A DNA stretch of 64,000 bases from CAYTEO01 sp964436825 (lineage in GTDB: Bacteria; Krumholzibacteriota; Krumholzibacteriia; LZORAL124-64-63): the NCBI GenBank assembly GCA_964436825.1, contig CAYTEO010000002.1, positions 1 through 64,000 of the forward strand, read 5' to 3'. The translations under genes and the position numbers were made by a program. Shown here one piece after another: positions 37,641-45,041 of this stretch (position 1 is the first letter of the stretch; the number at the start of each line of letters is the position of its first letter). The notes beneath the pieces were generated by a model that made no database searches, was not told the origin of the DNA, and was given only the letters and a program-made list of their open reading frames with translations.

Positions 37641-39722
37641 ATGAATCCCAATCCCACCGCGGGGGATGCGACGCCCGAGGCGCCGAATCCTTCCGTCACC
37701 CCCGACCGTCCCCTCGGCGCCGCCGAGAAGGGCACCAGCGAGCGGAGCTCCGTCCTGACCGAGACGCCGAAGCCCAAGCTGACGGCGACGTTCGATCCGA
37801 ACACCATCGTCAATCGCGACTTCAGCGAGGACGAGGAGCTCGACCAGGAGCAGATGCTGGAGCTGCTCCACCAGTACGAGGAGACCCTCAACGAGATCCA
37901 GGAGGGGCAGATCCTCCGCGGCACCGTCATCGAGGTCCGCGACAACGAGGTCCTGCTGAACATCGGTTTCAAGAGCGAGGGCGTCATCCCGCTCGAGGAG
38001 TTCGGTGGGGCCGAGGTCAAGGTCGGTGACGAGTACGACGTCTTCCTGGAGCACCTGGAGGACCAGGACGGCCTGGTCGTCCTCTCCAAGGAGCGGGCCG
38101 ACTTCCTGAAGGTCTGGGACAAGATCAAGACCGCCCACGAGAACGGCGAGGTCGTCCACGGCGTCGTCGACCGGCGCATCAAGGGAGGCCTGGTCGTCAA
38201 GCTCTGGGGCGTCGACACGTTCCTGCCCGGCTCCCAGGTGGCCCTGCGCCAGGTCCCGGACCTGGACCAGATGATCGGCCAGGAGATCGAGTGCCAGATC
38301 ATCAAGAAGAACAAGCGTCGCCGCAACGTGGTCGTCAGCCGCCGGATCGTCCTCGAGCGGGAGCGCGAGGAGAAGAAGAAGCAGCTGATGGCCGAGCTGG
38401 ACAAGGGGCAGGTCCGCAAGGGCGTCGTCAAGAACATCACCGACTTCGGCGCCTTCGTCGACCTGGGCGGCATCGACGGACTGCTGCACATCACCGACCT
38501 CTCCTGGGGCCGCGTCAAGCACCCCAGCGAGGTCGTCAACATCGGGGACGAGATCGAGGTCAAGGTCCTGGACTTCGACCGCGAGCGCGAGCGCATCTCC
38601 CTGGGCCTGAAGCAGCTGCAGCCGTACCCGTGGGAGAACGTGGAGCAGAAGTACCCCGAGGGCTCGATCGTGCGCGGCAAGGTCGTCTCGATCACCAACT
38701 ACGGCGCCTTCGTGGAGCTGGAGCAGGGGATCGAGGGCCTGATCCACATCAGCGAGATGTCCTGGACCCGCCACATCAAGCACCCGAGCAAGATCCTGTC
38801 GATCGGCGACATCGTCGAGGTGATGGTCCTGAAGGTCGACAAGGAGCACGAGAAGATCTCCCTCGGCCTGAAGCAGACCGAGGAGGACCCCTGGCTGACC
38901 CTCAGCGAGCGCTACCCGGTCGGCACGATCATCGAGGGGCGCGTCCGCAACCTGACCGACTTCGGCGCCTTCGTCGAGGTCGAGGAAGGGATCGACGGCC
39001 TGGTCCACATCTCGGACATGTCGTGGACCAAGCGGGTCCGTCACCCCAAGGAGGTCGTCCGCAAGGGTGACATGGTCCAGGTCCAGATCCTGGACATCGA
39101 CGCCGAGAAGCGCCGGATCAGCCTGGGCATCAAGCAGCTCCAGGAGAACCCGTGGCCGCGCCTGGCCGAGGAGTACCCCTCCGGGCGCCAGGTGGAGGGC
39201 ACGGTGACCCGGATGCTCGACCACGGCCTGGTCGTCGAGATCGACGACGACCTGGAGGGCTTCGTCCCCGTCGGCCACCTGGCCATCCCGAAGATCGACA
39301 AGCCGCAGCACTACTTCCAGGAAGGGGAGCGCCTGCCGCTGGTCGTCATCAAGATGGATGCCGAGAACCGGCGGATCGTCCTGTCGGTCGTCGACTACTT
39401 CAAGGACCGGCCGGCCGAGGACCTGCAGGCCTTCATCGAGGAGCACCCGCGCCGGGAGATCAAGACCGAGGACGCCGCGTCCGAGGAAGGGACCGGCCGG
39501 GAGTACGTCGAGGAGGAGGCCGCCGCCCCGGTTCCCGAGGCGGAGCAGGAGAAGGCTGCCGACGAGGTGGCCCCGACCACCGAAGCCGAGGAAGTCCCGT
39601 CCGCCGAGACGGAGGAAGCTCCTGCCGCCGAGGCGGAGGAAGCCCCGTCCGAGCCCGTGGACGCCACCGAGGCGGACGAAGGCGACGACAAGGACGCGTC
39701 GAAGGCCGAGGACGCCTCCTGA
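37641..39722 (+). CDS. rpsA: 30S ribosomal protein S1 with six S1 domains and a long acidic tail
   Basis: mRNA-binding ribosomal protein of 693 residues that helps initiation on structured mRNAs. Six S1 (OB-fold) repeats run from about residue 90 to 590: GQILRGTVIEV, GEVVHGVVDRR, GQVRKGVVKNITDFGAFVDL, GSIVRGKVVSITNYGAFVEL, GTIIEGRVRNLTDFGAFVEV and GRQVEGTVTRMLDHGLVVEI. Repeats 3-5 are the most canonical and share a WxxxxxHPxxxxxxGD pattern. An N-terminal extension (~85 residues) and a ~100-residue tail made of Glu, Ala, Pro and Thr are longer than in E. coli S1 (557 residues). AGAGGAGG precedes ATG 37641 and the gene has its own promoter and terminator. Confidence 0.96.
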   Translation: MNPNPTAGDATPEAPNPSVTPDRPLGAAEKGTSERSSVLTETPKPKLTATFDPNTIVNRDFSEDEELDQEQMLELLHQYEETLNEIQEGQILRGTVIEVRDNEVLLNIGFKSEGVIPLEEFGGAEVKVGDEYDVFLEHLEDQDGLVVLSKERADFLKVWDKIKTAHENGEVVHGVVDRRIKGGLVVKLWGVDTFLPGSQVALRQVPDLDQMIGQEIECQIIKKNKRRRNVVVSRRIVLEREREEKKKQLMAELDKGQVRKGVVKNITDFGAFVDLGGIDGLLHITDLSWGRVKHPSEVVNIGDEIEVKVLDFDRERERISLGLKQLQPYPWENVEQKYPEGSIVRGKVVSITNYGAFVELEQGIEGLIHISEMSWTRHIKHPSKILSIGDIVEVMVLKVDKEHEKISLGLKQTEEDPWLTLSERYPVGTIIEGRVRNLTDFGAFVEVEEGIDGLVHISDMSWTKRVRHPKEVVRKGDMVQVQILDIDAEKRRISLGIKQLQENPWPRLAEEYPSGRQVEGTVTRMLDHGLVVEIDDDLEGFVPVGHLAIPKIDKPQHYFQEGERLPLVVIKMDAENRRIVLSVVDYFKDRPAEDLQAFIEEHPRREIKTEDAASEEGTGREYVEEEAAAPVPEAEQEKAADEVAPTTEAEEVPSAETEEAPAAEAEEAPSEPVDATEADEGDDKDASKAEDAS

Positions 39723-39747
39723 TCGCCCCGGACAGGACGGTTGTTCG

Positions 39748-39782
39748 GGGAGGGGTGGTCCCGGGACCGCCCCTCCCTTTTT
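39748..39782 (+). terminator. Rho-independent terminator of rpsA
   Basis: A GC stem of 13-14 pairs (left arm GGGAGGGGTGGTCC, right arm GGACCGCCCCTCCC, one T-G wobble) with a CCGG turn is followed by TTTTT (39778-39782). It stands 26 bases past the rpsA stop. The mtaB ribosome site begins right after the T run. Confidence 0.9.
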
Positions 39783-39792
39783 GGAGGAGACG

Positions 39793-41160
39793 ATGGGACG
39801 CGAGGGTAACGCGGGTCGGACGGTGCGGATCGCCTTCCACACCCTCGGCTGCCGGCTGAACCAGTACGACACCGAGGCGATGAAGGCAGCCCTGCCCGCC
39901 GGCTGGGACTGCCGCATCGTGGCCTGGGACGAACCGGCGGACGTCTACGTCCTGAACAGCTGCACCGTCACCCTCAAGGCGGACCAGAAGTGCCGGCAAC
40001 TGGCGCGGCAGGTCAAGCGCCGCCATCCCGACTCCCGGGTCGTCGTCACCGGCTGCTACGCACAGACCCAGCCGGACGACCTGGCAGCCATCGGCGAGAT
40101 CGACGCCGTCCTGGGCATCCAGGAACGCGAGCGGATCGACCGGTGGTTGCCCGAGGTCCTCGCCAAGGAGGGACCGCTCGTCGAGGTCAGCGAATACTCC
40201 CGCCGCCTCGAGTTCACGACCCGGGCCATCGACGACTTCGACGGTCGCACCCGGGCCTTCGTCAAGGTCCAGGACGGCTGCGACCTGAAGTGCAGCTACT
40301 GCCTGATCCGCGTCGCCCGTGGTCCCGGCCGCTCGCGCCGGTGGCCCGATGTCCGGGATCAGCTCACCCTGCTGCAGCAACGGGGGTTCCGGGAGGTCGT
40401 CCTGGCCGGCGTCCACCTGGGGAGCTACGGGATCGACCTGGGGGAGGGGCGTGCCCTGCCCGGACTGTTGTCCCGCGCCGCGGGCACCTTCCCCGACCTG
40501 CGGTTCCGGCTCAGCAGTCTCCATCCCAACGACGTGACGGAGCGACTCCTCGAGGTCTTCAGGCAGTACTCGAACGTGAGGCCGTATCTGCATCTGTCGA
40601 TGCAGAGTGGGTCCGATCGCGTCCTGAGGGCGATGCGCCGGCCGTACGCGGCCGCGCAGGTCGCCGAGGCGCTGGAGCGTGCGGCCGCGGTGGCGCCGCA
40701 CTTCGGCCTGGGAGCCGACGTCATCGTCGGTTTCCCCGGCGAGACGGACGAGGATTTCCGGGCGACGTACGACATGATCGCCGCCTCGCCGCTGGCCTAC
40801 CTGCACGTCTTCCGCTACTCGCCCCGCCCGGGAACGCCCGCCGCAGACCTGCCTCCGGTCCACACCGAGACCGTGACGGAACGCTCCCGCGCCCTCCGTG
40901 CCCTCAGTCGCCGCCTGCGCGACCGCTTCGAGCGGAGCCTGGTCGGCGTCGCGCTGGAGGCCGTCGTCGAGACGGAACATCCGCGCCCGGGGCTGGTCCA
41001 GGCGACGACCGGCAACTACGCGACGGTCCTCGTTCCCGACACCTGGCCCACCGGCGCGCTGGTGCGGGTGGTGCCCGATCGCCGCGAACAGGGCTTCCTC
41101 GTGGCGGACGAGGTCGAGGCCCAGGCTGAACCGACACCGAGACAGGAGGCTTCCGCGTGA
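39793..41160 (+). CDS. mtaB: tRNA (t6A37) methylthiotransferase MtaB
   Basis: Radical SAM enzyme that turns t6A37 into ms2t6A in tRNAs. The 455-residue protein has the UPF0004 domain with cysteines in FHTLGCRLNQYDTEAM (about 15-30), NSCTVT and GCYAQ for the auxiliary iron-sulfur cluster, the radical SAM cluster CX3CX2C in DGCDLKCSYC, LSSLHPNDVT and HLSMQSGSDRVL, then a C-terminal TRAM-like region. SLHP and the GCRLNQ start separate MtaB from MiaB. ATG 39793 follows GGAGGA (39783-39788). No promoter was found; it overlaps miaB (GTGA). Confidence 0.93.
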   Translation: MGREGNAGRTVRIAFHTLGCRLNQYDTEAMKAALPAGWDCRIVAWDEPADVYVLNSCTVTLKADQKCRQLARQVKRRHPDSRVVVTGCYAQTQPDDLAAIGEIDAVLGIQERERIDRWLPEVLAKEGPLVEVSEYSRRLEFTTRAIDDFDGRTRAFVKVQDGCDLKCSYCLIRVARGPGRSRRWPDVRDQLTLLQQRGFREVVLAGVHLGSYGIDLGEGRALPGLLSRAAGTFPDLRFRLSSLHPNDVTERLLEVFRQYSNVRPYLHLSMQSGSDRVLRAMRRPYAAAQVAEALERAAAVAPHFGLGADVIVGFPGETDEDFRATYDMIAASPLAYLHVFRYSPRPGTPAADLPPVHTETVTERSRALRALSRRLRDRFERSLVGVALEAVVETEHPRPGLVQATTGNYATVLVPDTWPTGALVRVVPDRREQGFLVADEVEAQAEPTPRQEASA

Positions 41161-42494
41161 CCGCATCCGAACGCCGGCCCGCCGTCTACATCGAGACCTA
41201 CGGCTGCCAGATGAACGTCTACGACAGCGCGGCCATCGGCGGGATCCTCGACGCCCACGGCTATCGCCGTGTCGACGACCCCGACCAGGCCGACGTCGTC
41301 CTGCTGAACACCTGCTCGGTACGGGAGCACGCCGAGCACAAGGTCCTCAGCCGCCTCGGTGAGCTGCGCAGCCGCCGACGGCGAGGCCTGGCGCGGGCCG
41401 CGATCCTGGGCGTCTGCGGCTGCATGGCCGAACGGATGCGCGAGTCCCTGACGACCGGGGAGAAGGGGGCCGACCTGGTCGTCGGCGTCGACCACTACGA
41501 CGAGCTGCCGCAGCTGCTGGAGCGCGCCCTGGCCGAGCGGGCGAGCGCCGTGGCGGTGGGACACCGCGGGGACGTCCACTACGTGGCACCGCCCGAGGCC
41601 TACCCCACCCACAACTCGCACCTGGTGACGATCCACAAGGGATGCGACTACCGCTGCACCTACTGCATCGTGCCGGAGACCCGTGGCCCCCAGCGGGAGA
41701 AGTCGCCCGGTGTCATCGTCGAGGAGATCGAGAGGATCGTCGCCGCCGGCGGCCGCGAGGTGACACTGCTGGGGCAGAACGTCACCGCCTACCGCGCGCC
41801 CGACCTGGACTTCGCGGGGCTGCTGCGCCTGCTGGCTGGGATCGACGGCCTGGAGAGGATCCGCTTCCTGACCGGCCATCCCCGCGACATGGACCGCGCG
41901 CTGCTGGAGACGATCGCCGCCGAGCCGAAGGTCTGCCCCTGGCTCCACGTCCCCGCCCAGAGCGGCAGCGATCGCGTCCTGCGCCGCATGAAGCGCCTCT
42001 ACACCGCGGGTCAGTACCTGGAGATGGTCCGCACCGCCCGGGAGCTCATCCCCGAGGTGACCTTCAGCGGCGATTTCATCGTCGGGTTTCCCGGCGAGGG
42101 CGAGGACGATTTCCAGCTGACCCTTGAGCTGGTCCGGGAGGTCCGCTACGATCAGATCTTCAGCTTCAAGTACTCGCCCCGTCCCGGGACCCCGGCCGCG
42201 CGGCTCGTCGACGACGTCCCGTTGCCGGTCAAGAAGGAACGGCTGGCGAGGCTGATGGCCGTCCAGGAGGAGGTCTGGCGCGGGATCGCCTCCGCCCAGG
42301 TCGGCGCGCGCTGGCGGGTCGTCGTCGAGGAGCCGGCGCGCCGCCCGGCAGGCGCCTGGCAGGCGAGGACCGCCAACAATCGCAAGGTCCTGCTCCACGA
42401 CGGCGACCACCGGGTCGGCGACGTGCTGGAGGTCCGGGTGACCGGCTGGGAGGGGACGACCTTCACCGCCGAGCCGGTCGGGACAGGGAGGTGA
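41157..42494 (+). CDS. miaB: tRNA-2-methylthio-N6-dimethylallyladenosine synthase MiaB
   Basis: Adds a methylthio group to i6A37, the base made by MiaA (encoded at 51332). The 445-residue protein has ETYGCQMNVYDSAAI (about 13-27), NTCSVREHAEHKVLSRLGEL, CGCMAER, the radical SAM motif KGCDYRCTYCIVPETRGPQ, GQNVTAYR and VPAQSGSDRVLRRMKRLYT, and a C-terminal TRAM domain (RTANNRKVLLHDG... VGDVLEVRVTG). All three auxiliary and three SAM-cluster cysteines are present. GTG 41157 overlaps the mtaB stop. Finding both methylthiotransferases in tandem is unusual. Confidence 0.95.
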   Translation: MTASERRPAVYIETYGCQMNVYDSAAIGGILDAHGYRRVDDPDQADVVLLNTCSVREHAEHKVLSRLGELRSRRRRGLARAAILGVCGCMAERMRESLTTGEKGADLVVGVDHYDELPQLLERALAERASAVAVGHRGDVHYVAPPEAYPTHNSHLVTIHKGCDYRCTYCIVPETRGPQREKSPGVIVEEIERIVAAGGREVTLLGQNVTAYRAPDLDFAGLLRLLAGIDGLERIRFLTGHPRDMDRALLETIAAEPKVCPWLHVPAQSGSDRVLRRMKRLYTAGQYLEMVRTARELIPEVTFSGDFIVGFPGEGEDDFQLTLELVREVRYDQIFSFKYSPRPGTPAARLVDDVPLPVKKERLARLMAVQEEVWRGIASAQVGARWRVVVEEPARRPAGAWQARTANNRKVLLHDGDHRVGDVLEVRVTGWEGTTFTAEPVGTGR

Positions 42495-42498
42495 CGAC

Positions 42499-42813
42499 AT
42501 GTGGCTGGTGCGAGCGATCCTGACCCTGCTGATCGTCCTGGTCCTGACGATCTTCTTCACGCAGAACAGCGGCCAGTCCGTCGACCTGCGCTTCCTGGGC
42601 TGGGAGGGGCTTGGACTGCCCCTCTACCTGGTCCTGCTGGTGTCGTGCCTGGCGGGGATGCTCGTGGCGCTGCTGCTGTGTGCCGTCCGGGAACTGCGTC
42701 TGCGGGCGCGGCTGCGCCGGCTGGAGCGGACCCTGCGGGAGAAGGACAGCGAGATCGCCGACCTGCGCACCCTGCCGCTGCGGGACATGGGCCAGGACGA
42801 GCAGGGGGCGTGA
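42499..42813 (+). CDS. lapA: LapA-family (DUF1049) membrane protein
   Basis: 104-residue protein with two transmembrane helices (about 5-21 and 41-63), joined by an NSGQSVDLRFLGWEGLGLPLYLV loop, and a cytoplasmic coiled-coil-like tail (RLRARLRRLERTLREKDSEIADL). The pattern of F-x-x-Q-N followed by V-x-x-x-F-L and then a second helix is that of LapA (YciS). It is followed three bases later by a lapB-like gene, the same pairing as in enterobacteria, where LapA and LapB regulate LPS synthesis through FtsH and LpxC. GTG/ATG alternatives are not needed: ATG 42499 follows GGGAGG. Confidence 0.82.
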   Translation: MWLVRAILTLLIVLVLTIFFTQNSGQSVDLRFLGWEGLGLPLYLVLLVSCLAGMLVALLLCAVRELRLRARLRRLERTLREKDSEIADLRTLPLRDMGQDEQGA

Positions 42814-42816
42814 GGC

Positions 42817-43986
42817 ATGTCGACCGTCACCATCGCCGTCCTCGCGGCGGCCCTGCTGCTGGGCGGAGTCGTGGCCTGGCTGCTGCTGCGCCGGCGTCCC
42901 GACCCCGTCGCCGAGGACGAGTACGCCCAGGCCCTGGAGCGCTGGCTGGCCGGTGATCTCGAGGAGGCGCGCGCACTCCTGCAGCGGATCGTCCAGCGAC
43001 ATCCCCAGGCCTACGAGCCGTTCCTGCAGCTGGGCAACCTGCTGCGCGCGCTGGACGACCCCGGCCGGGCCGCCGCACTCCACCGCGGCCTCTCCCTGCG
43101 CCGCGACCTGACCGTCTCCCAGCGGCTGACCGTCCAGCTGGCCCTGGCCGAGGACCTGGTGGCCGCAGGGCAGTGGCAGGAGGCGGCGTCCGTCCTGGAG
43201 CAGCTCCGGTCGCTGCGCGGGCGCTCGGAGCGCTACTGGATCCTCCTGTTCAGGCAACGCGTCGGGGCGGGAGAGGAGGAGGGCGCCGCGCGCGTCCTGC
43301 AGGAGGCCGCCGCGCGGGGACCGCGTGAACACCAGCAGACCTTCCGGCGCCGCCATGCCCTGTTCCAGATGGACCGCGCCCTGCGCGCCGCCCGTGCCGG
43401 CGACGCCGGCCTGGCCCGCCGGCTGGTCCGTCCCTTCCGGGACGACGCCGACGTCCGCCCCTGGGCCCTCTACGCCGAGGCCCTGGCCGCCGAGCAGATG
43501 GGCGACCACGAGAAGGCGGTGGCGGCGGCGACGACGGGAATGCACGACGCGCCCGCCTGGTCCGATCTCTACCTGCCGATCCTCCAGTCGGCCCTGCTGG
43601 CGACCGGCCGCTACGAGAGGGTCGTCCCCATCCTCGAGTCGGCCTCCCGGGCGCCCGACGCGCCGCCGTCGCTCTGGATCGCCCAGGCGATGCTCCACGA
43701 GAAGGTGGGCCAGCGCGAGCTGGCGGTGCGACTCCTGGAGGAGAAGGCAGCCGATCCGCGCCTGACACCGGCCCTCGCGGCCCCCCTGCTGCGGATCCTC
43801 GTCCAGGACCTGCCGGACTGCGACTTCACGCGGGTCTGGTCCGCGCTGCACCTGCCCGAGGCACTCCACGTCTGGCGCTGTCGCGCCTGCGACGCGCGCT
43901 ACGACCAGGTCCGCCTGTTCTGCCCGCGCTGCCAGGCCGTCGGCGAGATCGTCCCGGTCACGGGGGAGGCGGTTCCCGCACCATGA
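42817..43986 (+). CDS. lapB: LapB/YciM-like TPR protein with C-terminal zinc ribbon
   Basis: 389-residue membrane-anchored tetratricopeptide protein. One N-terminal transmembrane helix (about 4-25, ending RRRPDP) is followed by TPR repeats, for example ALERWLAGDLEEARALLQRIVQRHPQ. The C-terminus is a rubredoxin-like metal site with CRACD and CPRCQ (about residues 348-373). This layout (TM, TPRs, CxxC pairs) is diagnostic of LapB, which in E. coli coordinates LPS assembly and LpxC turnover. It overlaps the next gene (ATGA). The sequence is divergent in the TPR part, but architecture and lapA neighbour agree. Confidence 0.85.
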   Translation: MSTVTIAVLAAALLLGGVVAWLLLRRRPDPVAEDEYAQALERWLAGDLEEARALLQRIVQRHPQAYEPFLQLGNLLRALDDPGRAAALHRGLSLRRDLTVSQRLTVQLALAEDLVAAGQWQEAASVLEQLRSLRGRSERYWILLFRQRVGAGEEEGAARVLQEAAARGPREHQQTFRRRHALFQMDRALRAARAGDAGLARRLVRPFRDDADVRPWALYAEALAAEQMGDHEKAVAAATTGMHDAPAWSDLYLPILQSALLATGRYERVVPILESASRAPDAPPSLWIAQAMLHEKVGQRELAVRLLEEKAADPRLTPALAAPLLRILVQDLPDCDFTRVWSALHLPEALHVWRCRACDARYDQVRLFCPRCQAVGEIVPVTGEAVPAP

Positions 43987-45041
43987 ACCGGCGAGCGAAT
44001 GGTCAGGGGCAAGGGTCGGCGGCAGGTCGCGTCTTCGTGTTCGTGATGCTGGTGTCCCTGCTGTCCGCCGCCATGGTCAGGGCGGCGCGGACCGTCCACG
44101 ACCTGCCACGCCTGTTCGCCGCCGGCCGCTACGACGAGGCCGTCGCCGTGGCGGACAGTCTCGCCGGCGCCGGCGACCGTGGCACGGAACTGCTGTGGTG
44201 GCGGTACCGCCTGGCGACACATCCCGACGCGGCCCGGCGGCTGGCTCTCGAGCTGCTCGACCGCCAGGACCTGGCTCTCGCTCGCCGGCAGGATCTCCTG
44301 CTGGACCAGGCCCGGCAGGCCCTCGCCACGGGCGATCCCTCCCTCTGCCTGGACATGCTGGACCTGCTCCACGACACGGGCACCGCGCTCTCCCCGGGGC
44401 ACGGACTGCTGGCCGGCCTCGCCCACGTCGCCGCCGGCGATCGCGAGGCCGCCCGCGACGCCCTGGCTGCCGTCACCCCCGGGGAGGCGGACTTCTGCTG
44501 GGCCCGCTGGCTTCTGGGAGACCTGGCCCGGGAGGAGGGTGACCTCGCCCTCGCCCGCCACTACTGGGAGAGCGTCACCCGCCACGGCCGGCCCCCCTGC
44601 ACGCCGGAGATCCTGGCCTCCCTCCACGAGCTGGAGCGCCTGGCCGATCCGGCCGCCGCCGACCGCCTCGCCTCCCGCCTGCGGCGCGACCACCCGGGCT
44701 CCCTGGCCCTGCTCAGGTTGCCGCCCCCGGCCGTCCCCGCCGTCGCGCCGCCGGCCGCCGCGGAGGACCGGGGGCCGGCGGTCGAATCCCGCCCGACCGT
44801 CGCCGGTGTCGCGGTGCAGCTGGCCGCCTTCCGGGACCGCGGCCGGGCCATCGCCTTCCGTCACCGCTGGGCGCCGGAGCTGGGCGCGCTGCGCCTGGTC
44901 ACCGGACGGGACGAGGCGGGCGACGTCGTCTACCGGGTCCGCTCGCCCCTGTTCGCCGATCGGCGCGAGGCAGCGGAGACGGCCCGTCTCTGGCGGGAAC
45001 GTTTCGGCCTCGCGCCCATCATCGTCAACGAGCAGCCATGA
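43983..45041 (+). CDS. SPOR-domain protein with helical repeats
   Basis: 352-residue protein of unknown role. An N-terminal signal peptide or anchor (RVFVFVMLVSLLSAAMVRA, about 16-34) precedes a region of TPR-like helices (LPRLFAAGRYDEAVAVADSLAGA and following), then a proline/alanine linker. The C-terminal ~75 residues (VAVQLAAFRDRGRAIAFRHRW, YRVRSPLFADRREAAETARLWRERFGLAPIIV) match the SPOR fold, which binds denuded peptidoglycan glycans at septa. It lies between lapB and mutS and overlaps both by four bases, so co-translation is likely. SPOR plus TPR suggests an envelope or division role; this is inference. Confidence 0.78.
   Translation: MNRRANGQGQGSAAGRVFVFVMLVSLLSAAMVRAARTVHDLPRLFAAGRYDEAVAVADSLAGAGDRGTELLWWRYRLATHPDAARRLALELLDRQDLALARRQDLLLDQARQALATGDPSLCLDMLDLLHDTGTALSPGHGLLAGLAHVAAGDREAARDALAAVTPGEADFCWARWLLGDLAREEGDLALARHYWESVTRHGRPPCTPEILASLHELERLADPAAADRLASRLRRDHPGSLALLRLPPPAVPAVAPPAAAEDRGPAVESRPTVAGVAVQLAAFRDRGRAIAFRHRWAPELGALRLVTGRDEAGDVVYRVRSPLFADRREAAETARLWRERFGLAPIIVNEQP

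Noticed and set aside
35801..38698. 965-codon antisense frame across aroF, cmk-plsC and rpsA
   Set aside because: Shadow of three recognised genes; serine/arginine-rich with no conserved segment.
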